A stretch of 22,764 nucleotides of DNA from contig DATJYV010000110.1 in NCBI GenBank assembly GCA_035499415.1, positions 1 to 22,764 on the forward strand. The letters run 5' to 3'. Below, in pieces: positions 1 through 7,153 of this stretch (position 1 is its first letter; every line of letters starts with the position of its first letter). Made by a program: the position numbers and the translations under genes. The notes beneath the pieces are model-generated. The model saw nothing but the letters and a program-made list of their open reading frames with translations, ran no database searches and had not been told where the DNA came from. The stretch is from DATJYV01 sp035499415. Lineage in GTDB: Bacteria > Bacteroidota > Ignavibacteria > UBA10030.

Positions 1-606
1 TACGAACGTCCTGCCGGCAGCGTCCGGTACTCTTTTTCGCGGAACCTCGAAAGCCGCTGCCACGTTCGCTTCCCGCTCGTCGAGACTGAGCGTGGTTTGA
101 CTCACCGTGTATTTGCGCCGGCGCACGATTCGCGTCGATAAAGGGATCCCGGTTTCGATCGAAATTCCCTCCGCAATGAGCCGCGACTGATTGAACCCCC
201 GCTCGCGCAGTTTGGCACGATGCAGCGGAATCGGAATCAGAACATCACCCGTCACCCCCCAGATCTTCATCCGTTTTCCAATCCGCACGCCAAGCTCCCG
301 GCCGAGCGATTCGATCCCGCGGTACTTGAGCGCGTGGACGATATTCTGAAGAGCGCTTCCTTTTTCAAAGACGAAGAGCGTCACGAGCCCGTCCACGACC
401 CCGGTATCGGCGAGCTTTCCCATGGTTTCTTCGTACAGCGGCAGGTCGCGCGTCACGACTTGAATAGACGACCAGCAATCCGAACAGACCTTCCTGCTGC
501 CGTCTTCCAGGAGACGATTGCAGGAGAGGCAAACGGGCGGATAAACAAAATCGAGGAGCTGGGAGAAGAGCGGGGGGAGATGGAGGTTGAGACGTCCTGA
601 GGGCAA
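1..606 (-). CDS. comF: ComF family phosphoribosyltransferase-like protein (C-terminus cut by window edge)
   Basis: The minus strand is open from 606 to the window edge, giving 202 codons. Four cysteines in two CxxC pairs (C26/C29 and C41/C44) form the N-terminal zinc-ribbon typical of ComF proteins. They are followed by the family blocks HALKYRG and VLIPIPLHRAKLRERGFNQS. The PRPP-binding loop expected near the C-terminus lies beyond the window. ComF proteins belong to the type I phosphoribosyltransferase fold and are linked to DNA uptake in some bacteria; the substrate is not established. An in-frame TAA lies a short way upstream, and the best start I see is TTG at 604-606, with no convincing Shine-Dalgarno. 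The gene lies about 100 bp downstream of uvrB on the same strand, so co-transcription is possible. Confidence 0.85.
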   Translation of the reverse strand, partial: MPSGRLNLHLPPLFSQLLDFVYPPVCLSCNRLLEDGSRKVCSDCWSSIQVVTRDLPLYEETMGKLADTGVVDGLVTLFVFEKGSALQNIVHALKYRGIESLGRELGVRIGKRMKIWGVTGDVLIPIPLHRAKLRERGFNQSRLIAEGISIETGIPLSTRIVRRRKYTVSQTTLSLDEREANVAAAFEVPRKRVPDAAGRTFV

Positions 607-608
607 TG

Positions 609-640
609 AAAAATTAAAAAGTAAAAATTAAATGGAAGAG
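609..640. repeat. AT-rich degenerate short repeat upstream of comF
   Basis: The stretch reads as repeated A-rich words (AAAATTAAA, AAGTAAAAATTAAA) in otherwise GC-rich DNA. It sits directly upstream of the comF start on the minus strand. No gene is visible in the 607-707 gap. It resembles other word-like intergenic repeats in this window but is a separate type. Confidence 0.45.
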
Positions 641-707
641 CCGGCGAACTGCAGCAGCAACGCTTGATATCGAGTTCATCCAGCCGCCAAATTGAAAATC
701 ATCTTCG

Positions 708-2717
708 TCATTTTTTGGTCTCGAGTCGTTCGATTTCGTCCCTCAGCTCCGCCGCTCGCTCGAACTCCAGCTCCTTCGCGGCCCTCGCCATCTCCGCCTT
801 CAGTTCCGCCAACAGATCCTGTTTCTGATCCTTCGTCAGATACTTCACGACCGTGTCGGAGACGAGGGCGGGTTTTTGTTCGTACTGACCCTCGCGTTTC
901 GCCTTGATGTCTGCGATGGCCGTTGCCGCAAGAATTTCCTCGACCGACTTATAGATTGTCTCGGGCTTAATTCCGTGAAATTCGTTGTATGCAAGCTGTT
1001 TCGTCCGGCGCCGGTTTGTTTCGTCGATCATCCTCTTCATCGAGCCGGTGAGAGTGTCGGCGTACAGGACCACCTTGCCGTTCACGTTCCGCGCCGTGCG
1101 CCCGGCGGTCTGAATGAGCGAACGGTCGGAACGGAGGAATCCCTCCTTGTCTGCGTCGATGATCGCAACGAGGGAAACCTCCGGGAGGTCGAGTCCTTCA
1201 CGAAGAAGGTTGACCCCGACGAGCACGTCGAATTCGCCCAATCGAAGGTCGCGCAGAATTTCGACGCGTTCGAGCGCATCGACTTCCGAATGGATGAACC
1301 GTACCCTGATACCGATGTTGACCAGGTACTCGCTTAGATCCTCGGCCATTCGTTTCGTCAGGGTGGTGACGAGCGTGCGTTCTTTCCGGGCGGCTCGCGT
1401 GCGGATCTCGGCGATGAGGTCGTCGATTTGATTTCCGCTCCGCCGCACTTCCACTTCCGGGTCAACCAGTCCTGTCGGCCGGATGACCTGCTCGACCACG
1501 ACCCCCTTGCAATGTTCAAGCTCGAACTCACCCGGCGTCGCGCTCACGAAAATGACCTGCTTCGTCATCTTCTCCCATTCTTCAAATGTCAGCGGCCGGT
1601 TGTCGAGGGCCGAGGGAAGCCGAAAGCCGTACTCGACAAGCGTCGTTTTGCGCGAACGGTCGCCGGCGTACATCGCGCCGATCTGCGGGACGGTTGCGTG
1701 CGATTCATCGATGACCGTGAGATAGTCCCTGGGAAAATAGTCGAGGAGGCAGTACGGCCGGGACCCCGGCGCCCGTCCCGCGAGATGGCGCGAGTAATTC
1801 TCGATGCCCGAACAATATCCCACCTCCCGCATCATCTCCAAATCGAATCTCGTCCGCTGTTCAAGGCGCTGGGCTTCCACGAATTTTCCGAGCGACCGCA
1901 GCTCCGCCGTCCTCTCCGCAAGCTCCTTCGTAATTCCTTCCATCGCCCGCTCGATCGATTCGCGCGTCGTTATGAATTGTTTTGCAGGATACACCATCTC
2001 AAAATCCGTCTCGCCGAGAATGCGTCCGTCGACTTTATTGATGATGGATAGCTTCTCGACCTCGTCTCCGAAGAATTCGATCCGGATTGCCTCCTCGTTC
2101 TCATAGCCCGGGATCACTTCGACCACATCCCCTCTCACCCGGAATGTTCCCCGCACAAATTCGTAATCGTTGCGCGTGTACAAAAGGTCGAGCAGCTGCT
2201 TCAGCACCGTCTGCCGGCCGATCTTTTGATGCTTCTTCAACGCGAGCGTCTGTCCCTTCCAGTCATCCGGCGCGCCGATGCCGTAGATGCAGCTGACGGA
2301 GGCCACCACGATAACGTTCGGATCTCCGCTCAAGAGCGCGCTCGTCGCGCGGAGCCGGAGGCGGTCGATCTCCTCGTTCACCGACGAATCTTTTGCGATG
2401 TACGTATCCGAGCTGGGGACGTATGCCTCGGGCTGATAATAGTCGTAGTAGCTGATGAAGAACTCAACCCTGTTTTTCGGGAAGAAACTTTTGAACTCCG
2501 CATACAATTGTGCCGCAAGCGTCTTGTTGTGAGACAGGACGAGCACCGGCTTGTCGATGTGCGTGATGACATTTGAGATCGTGAACGTCTTTCCGCTGCC
2601 GGTCACGCCGAGGAGGGTCTGGTATGGGTCTCCACGCGTGAGACCTTCGACGAGCTGTTGAATCGCATCCGGCTGGTCGCCGGAAGGGCGAAGGTCGGAG
2701 GTCAGGATGTAAGACAC
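708..2717 (-). CDS. uvrB: Excinuclease ABC subunit B (UvrB)
   Basis: UvrB is the damage-verifying helicase subunit of nucleotide excision repair; it takes over damaged DNA from UvrA and then recruits UvrC. The 669-residue product is full length for the family. It has Walker A GVTGSGKT at 37-44, the damage-binding beta-hairpin region with YYDYYQPEAYVP at about 90-101, the DESH Walker B box at 337-340, C-terminal helicase motifs, and a C-terminal UVR domain (about 628-663) for UvrC binding. The start is GTG at 2715-2717, which gives the usual N-terminus MSYILTSDLRPSGDQP. No Shine-Dalgarno precedes it, because a tandem repeat array abuts the start codon. It ends in TGA. The function call is secure; promoter and translation signals are unclear. 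Confidence 0.97.
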   Translation of the reverse strand: MSYILTSDLRPSGDQPDAIQQLVEGLTRGDPYQTLLGVTGSGKTFTISNVITHIDKPVLVLSHNKTLAAQLYAEFKSFFPKNRVEFFISYYDYYQPEAYVPSSDTYIAKDSSVNEEIDRLRLRATSALLSGDPNVIVVASVSCIYGIGAPDDWKGQTLALKKHQKIGRQTVLKQLLDLLYTRNDYEFVRGTFRVRGDVVEVIPGYENEEAIRIEFFGDEVEKLSIINKVDGRILGETDFEMVYPAKQFITTRESIERAMEGITKELAERTAELRSLGKFVEAQRLEQRTRFDLEMMREVGYCSGIENYSRHLAGRAPGSRPYCLLDYFPRDYLTVIDESHATVPQIGAMYAGDRSRKTTLVEYGFRLPSALDNRPLTFEEWEKMTKQVIFVSATPGEFELEHCKGVVVEQVIRPTGLVDPEVEVRRSGNQIDDLIAEIRTRAARKERTLVTTLTKRMAEDLSEYLVNIGIRVRFIHSEVDALERVEILRDLRLGEFDVLVGVNLLREGLDLPEVSLVAIIDADKEGFLRSDRSLIQTAGRTARNVNGKVVLYADTLTGSMKRMIDETNRRRTKQLAYNEFHGIKPETIYKSVEEILAATAIADIKAKREGQYEQKPALVSDTVVKYLTKDQKQDLLAELKAEMARAAKELEFERAAELRDEIERLETKK

Positions 2718-2720
2718 GGG

Positions 2721-2816
2721 GAAATTGGGAAATTGGGTAATTGGATAACTGGGTAATGTGGTAATTGAGTAACTGGGTGACTGGGTAATTGGGTAATTGA
2801 GTAACTGGGTAATTGG
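2721..2816. repeat. Tandem 8-bp repeat array, about 12 units of GTAAYTGG
   Basis: Reading 5'->3' on the plus strand, the array splits exactly into 8-bp units such as GAAATTGG, GTAATTGG, GTAACTGG and GTAATTGA, twelve in a row with one to three changes each. It starts four bases from the uvrB start codon and ends before the 3' end of the S23-type gene. A shorter array of the reverse-complement unit lies on the other side of that gene (3220-3259). Confidence 0.9.
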
Positions 2817-2841
2817 GAGGTCGGAGAGTTTGCAGGCCGAT

Positions 2842-3195
2842 TTATCTATTCAGCCGCGCAGTCTTGTGTGAGGCGGCAAAGATGGCTGCAAGTTGCCTGG
2901 ACTCCTCAATAATTGATCCAAGTTCTCTTATTCCAATCCTTCCGGATTCAACCAACATCTCCAGCCAGAAGATGGTTTCGTCTGCTTCCTCTTCAACTAA
3001 CCCAATCTTATTGGTGAAGTCCGCCTTGGAACGGGCACGACACGCTGCGCGATAATTTGCTGCGACAGAGCACGACGACCTGATGAGTTGTCGAGTCAAG
3101 ACGTCTGTTACCATCCCCTTCTGAAGTGTCTCGACAAGGCGCACAATGGCAATGGCATTCCGCTTCGTTCTCCCGACGAGCTCCTCGGATCTCAT
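2842..3195 (-). CDS. Four-helix-bundle protein, S23/23S rRNA intervening-sequence protein family
   Basis: The 117-residue product is all-helical, with the family blocks RTKRNAIAIVRLVETLQ, LIRSSCSVAANYRAACRARS, NKIGLVEEEADETIFWLEML and a last helix with IIEESRQLAAIFAASHKTA. This matches the S23-type four-helix bundle first known from intervening sequences in 23S rRNA genes; the avd protein of diversity-generating retroelements has the same fold. The molecular role of free-standing members is not known. ATG at 3193-3195 has a strong AAGGGGG Shine-Dalgarno. The gene lies between uvrB and the C45 hydrolase gene and is bounded by inverted 8-bp repeat arrays. By eye it is less GC-rich than its neighbours. 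The whole unit looks like an inserted cassette. Confidence 0.87.
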   Translation of the reverse strand: MRSEELVGRTKRNAIAIVRLVETLQKGMVTDVLTRQLIRSSCSVAANYRAACRARSKADFTNKIGLVEEEADETIFWLEMLVESGRIGIRELGSIIEESRQLAAIFAASHKTARLNR

Positions 3196-3219
3196 GTTCC
3201 CCCTTGATTGAGACCTACA

Positions 3220-3259
3220 TCAATTACCCAGTTACCAACTCTCCCAGTTACCCAGTGTC
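3220..3259. repeat. Inverted counterpart of the 8-bp array (about 5 units of CCARTTAC)
   Basis: Units CCAGTTAC, CAACTCTC, CCAGTTAC and CCAGTGTC keep the 8-bp period and are the reverse complement of the 2721-2816 array unit. An extra inverted match, GGAGAGTT at 2823-2830 with AACTCTCC at 3237-3244, extends the pairing. The array runs into the stop codon of the C45 hydrolase gene (3258-3260). Confidence 0.85.
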
Positions 3260-4646
3260 ACGGTTTTCCTGCGAACATTGTCCATTCCCCGCTCTTCATA
3301 TCATGCAGGAACTTCGCCTGCCACGCATATTCCGGATGTGCCTTGAAGTACGGAGCAGCGATGAAGTCCTGGCCGCACGGATGCCCCATCCGCGCCCAGA
3401 TTTTCATCTGGCGGGCGAGAGCGGCAGTTGTCACCTTGCCGTTTACCGAGCCGGCGGGATAATACGCCCCCCAGCCGAACTCCGGCGCACCGTGCGGGTC
3501 CTCGTCGATGTGCCCGCAGATGACGCAACGGTTGTTCTCCACTTTTCCTTCCAGCGCATCGATATGGTCCCCCTCGAACATCTTTGCAACCTCCAGGTTC
3601 ACGCTCCCTTTTTTCTGCTCGACAATCTGCTCCCATCGGATTTTTCTCGCATTCGGCGAGTTGGTACGATCGTTCGTGTCGAAGGTCGTTTCTTCCGCGA
3701 CCATGGCCGAGTCGGTCCCAAAATTCGAGCCGACGAAGACGCCGTCGTTCGTCCGCCAGAGTCTGTGATGTTTCAGTCCGAGGTCCAGTTTGCCGATCTC
3801 GTTTTTGCGGATGTCTCCCACGAGCCAGGTGTTTGCGTATCCGCCGTTGTTCCCGCCCGTCATGATCCGGACGAAGTCGTCGATCGATTCCGCATACTGC
3901 GTCGCCTTGCGCGCGCGCATGAACTCCGGAATTCCCGTTTCATCGAACCCTTTGAATTGCGTGATCGTCGTCTCGGTATTGAGAATACCCGCGTCGTTGA
4001 CCGCAAAATCGTCTCCGCTGTGAATGAAGCCGGGAAACGAATCCATCAAAATGTGGTGCCCCTTGGCGGGGACGATGTCGGCGATGATGTTCCAGCGCTC
4101 TCCGACGATGTATTCGACCCACGAATTGTGCCCCATGACGATCTGCCCGTCTTCGGTGTAATGCCCGGTCGCGATGAACGCGCTGCAGTTGCCCGGAGCT
4201 TTGTTATTGCCCGAGCCGGCTTTTTCTTTCTCCGCGAGCGCGGGGAGATAGTACCACGCCAGCTCCATCCATCCGTTCATCGCGGTGATATCGATCTTGT
4301 CGTACTGCTTTCCCTTGGCCCGCAGGCCCTCGGCAATTCCGGCGATCTCCTCCTGATACTCCTTGTCGAGCTTCGGCCAGTACATCCGCTGGGCCGCTTC
4401 ACGGTAAAATGTCCAGTCCTTTTGCGTATTCCCCTTCAGATAATACGCGAACATCTTCAGCGCATCGTCGATTTCGTCCGAGAGAAGAAAGCCGTGCTGG
4501 AATCCGACCTCGCCGGGCGTTCCCTCGAGATGAAGATAGATCCAACCCCCGTGCTCCTCGCGCGACGCATTCTTCAGGCGAGGATCGTCTTCGCCGTAAC
4601 AAAGCGGGATGGAGAACAGGAAAACGAGCAGCAGCGAAATTTTCAT
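3258..4646 (-). CDS. Secreted C45/phospholipase B-like Ntn hydrolase
   Basis: The protein is about 462 residues with signal peptide MKISLLLVFLFSIPLCYG. Family blocks are GEVGFQHG near the N-terminus, GNCSAFIATG with Cys154 as the likely autoprocessed N-terminal nucleophile, VMGHNSW, SFPGFIHSGDDF and NTETTI. The C-terminus carries WARMGHPCGQDFIAAPYF and HPEYAWQ. These place it in the acyltransferase/amidase group that includes peptidase C45 and phospholipase B-like proteins, where self-cleavage before Cys frees the catalytic amine. The substrate, an amide or acyl ester outside the cytoplasm, cannot be told from sequence. The open frame extends 42 codons further, but ATG at 4644-4646 has AGGAG upstream and the signal peptide follows it directly. 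A good promoter lies upstream at 4703-4731. Confidence 0.85.
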   Translation of the reverse strand: MKISLLLVFLFSIPLCYGEDDPRLKNASREEHGGWIYLHLEGTPGEVGFQHGFLLSDEIDDALKMFAYYLKGNTQKDWTFYREAAQRMYWPKLDKEYQEEIAGIAEGLRAKGKQYDKIDITAMNGWMELAWYYLPALAEKEKAGSGNNKAPGNCSAFIATGHYTEDGQIVMGHNSWVEYIVGERWNIIADIVPAKGHHILMDSFPGFIHSGDDFAVNDAGILNTETTITQFKGFDETGIPEFMRARKATQYAESIDDFVRIMTGGNNGGYANTWLVGDIRKNEIGKLDLGLKHHRLWRTNDGVFVGSNFGTDSAMVAEETTFDTNDRTNSPNARKIRWEQIVEQKKGSVNLEVAKMFEGDHIDALEGKVENNRCVICGHIDEDPHGAPEFGWGAYYPAGSVNGKVTTAALARQMKIWARMGHPCGQDFIAAPYFKAHPEYAWQAKFLHDMKSGEWTMFAGKP

Positions 4647-4702
4647 GTCGGAGCTCCTACGGGATGAGGGATGTGACCGATGTCGGGACGCTGTGGCGAA
4701 AT

Positions 4703-4731
4703 AATATACTCGATGACCGACTGGATTGCAA
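4703..4731 (-). promoter_or_regulatory. Sigma70-type promoter for the C45 hydrolase gene
   Basis: On the minus strand TTGCAA (4726-4731) is separated by exactly 17 bp from TATATT (4703-4708). Transcription would begin about 50 nt before the ATG at 4646. The position between divergent genes fits. Confidence 0.6.
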
Positions 4732-4770
4732 CATCCTTGCCTTGCACCAAACGGTTTCGTACTTTCGTGC

Positions 4771-5121
4771 ATGCGTGCCCGGCAGGCATTTTTTCCTTTT
4801 TATTTTTTGATTGTTATTTTTCTTGCCCCGGCCGGATGCCGCCCCGCCCCCCCAACGAACCAGGCGCTCGCCGAGCTGTACGTCAAGGTGCTTCTCCTCA
4901 ACCAGGAATATGCGCACACCGATTCGTCGTTTTCCCGGCAGGAATACGACAAGCGCATCGGCGACACATTTGCCGCGGCAGGCATAGACCCCGCAGTTTT
5001 CCGTTCGCGGCTCGCCGTCGTGGCACAGTCTCCCGACGAGTATGCCGATTTTTATGAGCGCGTGACTACCATTCTCGCCGCGCGCCGTACGAAGGCCCCG
5101 GCGCCTCCGGTTCATTCGTGA
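4771..5121 (+). CDS. Small lipoprotein, DUF4296-like
   Basis: From ATG at 4771 the product is 116 residues. It begins with a short positive stretch, a hydrophobic core (FFPFYFLIVIFLAPAG) and a lipobox-type cysteine at 23, so it is probably a lipid-anchored envelope protein. The mature part is helical, with LAELYVKVLLLNQEY and the later pattern FRSRLAVVAQSPDEYADFYERV. That pattern resembles DUF4296 lipoproteins of Bacteroidota, whose function is unknown. The reading frame opens at 4726, but an upstream start would add residues before the signal peptide and overlap the opposite promoter. No clear Shine-Dalgarno is visible. The gene diverges from the C45 hydrolase gene. The lipoprotein call is firm; the DUF4296 match is tentative. 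Confidence 0.7.
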   Translation: MRARQAFFPFYFLIVIFLAPAGCRPAPPTNQALAELYVKVLLLNQEYAHTDSSFSRQEYDKRIGDTFAAAGIDPAVFRSRLAVVAQSPDEYADFYERVTTILAARRTKAPAPPVHS

Positions 5122-5200
5122 CCGCGTACAATTTCCCGCGACGCCGGCCGCAGTCCGGTGGGGACGAAACGGAGCAACGAATTTGGTGATCGGGGAACGG

Positions 5201-5290
5201 GAGGGACAATTTTCGATTTTCAGTCGCCCAATGTGGATCGGGGAGGAGACTTGGATTGTTGAGTTTTCAGTTGCAAGTTTCGAGTTCAAA
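5201..5290 (+). repeat. Dispersed intergenic repeat, copy 1
   Basis: These 90 bp match the reverse complement of 15352-15441 with about 9 mismatches and no gaps by hand alignment. Shared cores include CAATTTTCGATTTTCA and TTGTTGAGTTTTCAGTTGC. In both copies the repeat is followed by loosely repeated CTGACCGCT/GCTGACC words. Confidence 0.88.
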
Positions 5291-5350
5291 GAGTTCGGCT
5301 CTTACCGCTGACCGCTAAACGCTCACAGCTCACCGCCATCAGACCACTGA

Positions 5351-5507
5351 GTAGTGTCCTCAATTCAGCGGGCTCCAACGTATTAAGGAAGCGTCATGCT
5401 GAACTCGTTTCAGCATCTGACGTTCACAGACCCCGAACCTCAGCCAGTGGCTGATGGGCCTTCGGCCCAAAGTTCGGGGTGACGGTTGCTTGGAAATAGG
5501 ACACTAC
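5351..5507. mobile_element. MITE-like palindromic element with 10-bp terminal inverted repeats
   Basis: The perfect terminal inverted repeats are GTAGTGTCCT (5351-5360) and AGGACACTAC (5498-5507). The 8-bp direct repeat GACCACTG lies one base outside each end (5342-5349 and 5509-5516), as expected of a target-site duplication, though it could belong to the surrounding GACCRCTG-type words. Inside are strong hairpins: ATGCTGAA/TTCAGCAT (5396-5416), and ACCCCGAAC/GTTCGGGGT (5430-5480) enclosing two smaller hairpins, CAGCCA/TGGCTG and TGGGCC/GGCCCA. There is no coding capacity. It is either a non-autonomous transposon remnant or a REP-like element. Confidence 0.6.
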
Positions 5508-5523
5508 CGACCACTGCCGCTTT

Positions 5524-5552
5524 TTGACCTTTCCCCTTCTTAATCGTACCTT
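5524..5552 (+). promoter_or_regulatory. Probable promoter of the M16 gene pair
   Basis: TTGACC (5524-5529), a 17-bp spacer and TACCTT (5547-5552) give a sigma70-like promoter about 75 bp before the first M16 start. It lies just downstream of the MITE-like element, so an insertion there could have altered upstream control. Confidence 0.5.
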
Positions 5553-5626
5553 CTTCCGCGTCTTTTTTCCGCATCTCCTGTATTGAATCTCACCATCAAC
5601 AGAGTTCCCGTCCCTGAGGAGCAGTG

Positions 5627-7114
5627 ATGAAAAAAATTTTTCTCTCCCTGATCGCATGTACTTCCTTTTCTCTCTCGTCCGCGCAGAACGGCTTTCGCGA
5701 CATCGAAAAACAGGTTGTCGAGTTTTCCCTGAAGAACGGTATGAAATTCCTCGTCCTGCCCCGCCATGAGGCACCCGTCGTCTCGTTCCACACGTACGTT
5801 GACATCGGCGCCGTGAACGAGAGCCGCGGCATCACCGGCATGGCCCACATTTTCGAGCATATCGCGTTCAAGGGAACGACGACCATCGGAACGAAGAACT
5901 ATAAGAAAGAGAAGGTGTGGCTCGACGCGGTCGACAAGTCGTGGGCCGCAATGCGGGGGGAAGAAACGAAACCGAAACCCGACTCCGCAAGACTTTCGAT
6001 TCTGAAGAAAGACTTTGAGGCGATGCAGGACAGCGCCTCGAATTATGTCGTGTCCAACGAATTCGGACAGGCGATCGAGCAAAACGGAGGCGTCGGATTG
6101 AACGCAACGACGAACGCTGAAGCGACCCAGTATTTTTTCAGCCTTCCGTCCAACAAGCTCGAGCTCTGGTTCTCCCTCACATCCGACCGCTTCGTCGACC
6201 CGGTCATCCGCGACTTCTATAAAGAAAAGGATGTCGTCATGGAAGAGCGGCGGTTAAGGACCGAGAGTAATCCCATCGGAAAGCTCCTGGAGGAATTCCT
6301 GTCGGTCGCATTCAAGGCGCATCCCTATCGGGAACCGGTCATCGGGCACATGTCCGACCTGCAGGGAATTTCGCGCGCGGAAGCCGAGGCATTTTACAAG
6401 AAATACTATGTGCCTTCTAACATGGTCATGGCGATCGTCGGAGACGTCGACCCCGGCGAGGTGAAGCGGCTGGCGGAAGTTTACTTCGGTCGCCTCGCCC
6501 CGGGCCCGAAAACCGACCCGGTGCGTACCGTCGAGCCGCCGCAGGTCAGCGAGCGGCGCGTCACGCTCCACGAGCAATCCCAGCCCATTCTTCTCATCGG
6601 ATACAAGAAGGGCTCCGCGACGGACCCGGACGACGCGGTCTATGACGTCATCTCCGACCTCCTCAGCTCGGGCCGGACATCGCGGCTCTACCGCTCGCTC
6701 GTCCGCGACAGGAAGGTCGCCGTAGCCGTGCAGGGATTCTCGGGCTTCCCCGGCCAAAAGTATCCAAACCTCTTCATGTTCTTTGCCGTCGCCGCCCAGG
6801 GGAAAACGAACGATTCTTGTCAGGCGGCCATCGACGGGCAACTTGACTCGCTCAAGCAAACCCTGGTCTCCGACGATGACCTGAAAGCCGTCAAGACCCG
6901 GGCGCGCGTCAACCTTATCCGCACGCTTGCATCGAATTCCGGCATGGCGTCACAGCTGACCTTCTACGAAAAAGTGGGCGGCGGGTGGCGCGAGTTGTTC
7001 GGCCAGCTCGACCGGCTGAACGCGGTCACGGCGCAGGATGTGAAGCGCGTCGCAAACGAAGTTTTTCGGAATTCCAACCGGACCGTCGGCACCATCGAGC
7101 CGGTCAAGCACTAA
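5627..7114 (+). CDS. M16 family zinc metallopeptidase, catalytic (HxxEH) subunit
   Basis: The 495-residue protein has signal peptide MKKIFLSLIACTSFSLSSA and an M16 N-terminal domain with the inverted zinc motif HIFEH at 74-78, plus a downstream glutamate-rich helix (VVMEERRLR) supplying the third ligand. About 60 residues are inserted between the zinc motif and the LNATTNAEATQYFF segment. The second M16 domain has the RLYRSLVRDRKVAVAV segment, in which the substrate-binding tyrosine of the R/Y pair is replaced by alanine. It therefore looks like the metal-binding half of a two-subunit M16 protease acting in the periplasm; peptides are the expected substrates. ATG at 5627 is preferred over GTG at 5624 because of AGGAG spacing. 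The partner gene begins 39 nt downstream. Confidence 0.92.
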   Translation: MKKIFLSLIACTSFSLSSAQNGFRDIEKQVVEFSLKNGMKFLVLPRHEAPVVSFHTYVDIGAVNESRGITGMAHIFEHIAFKGTTTIGTKNYKKEKVWLDAVDKSWAAMRGEETKPKPDSARLSILKKDFEAMQDSASNYVVSNEFGQAIEQNGGVGLNATTNAEATQYFFSLPSNKLELWFSLTSDRFVDPVIRDFYKEKDVVMEERRLRTESNPIGKLLEEFLSVAFKAHPYREPVIGHMSDLQGISRAEAEAFYKKYYVPSNMVMAIVGDVDPGEVKRLAEVYFGRLAPGPKTDPVRTVEPPQVSERRVTLHEQSQPILLIGYKKGSATDPDDAVYDVISDLLSSGRTSRLYRSLVRDRKVAVAVQGFSGFPGQKYPNLFMFFAVAAQGKTNDSCQAAIDGQLDSLKQTLVSDDDLKAVKTRARVNLIRTLASNSGMASQLTFYEKVGGGWRELFGQLDRLNAVTAQDVKRVANEVFRNSNRTVGTIEPVKH

Positions 7115-7153
7115 CATCGTCAGGACGGCACGGATGCCGAAAAGGAGAACCGT

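Larger units (their letters stand above)
5122..5626. other. 505-bp intergenic region with repeats and a promoter
   Basis: I see no protein-coding gene here. From left to right it holds a 90-bp dispersed repeat (5201-5290), words of the CTGACCGCT type (5301-5345), a MITE-like palindromic element (5351-5507), a probable promoter (5524-5552) and the Shine-Dalgarno of the first M16 gene (AGGAG just before 5627). Confidence 0.7.

Noticed and set aside
220..600. Open frame of 126 codons on the plus strand
   Set aside because: It is the antisense shadow of the comF frame, which has clear zinc-ribbon and phosphoribosyltransferase blocks.
2721..3259. CRISPR array
   Set aside because: Units are 8 bp, contiguous and degenerate, with no spacers and no cas genes.
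3126..4667. Open frame of 513 codons on the plus strand opposite the C45 hydrolase gene
   Set aside because: The product has no recognisable motif and is arginine/valine-rich like other GC-driven shadows; the minus-strand protein has a signal peptide and family blocks.
4657..5289. Open frame of 210 codons on the minus strand spanning the lipoprotein gene and repeat
   Set aside because: It runs through a dispersed repeat and opposite a lipoprotein with a clear signal peptide; no motif.
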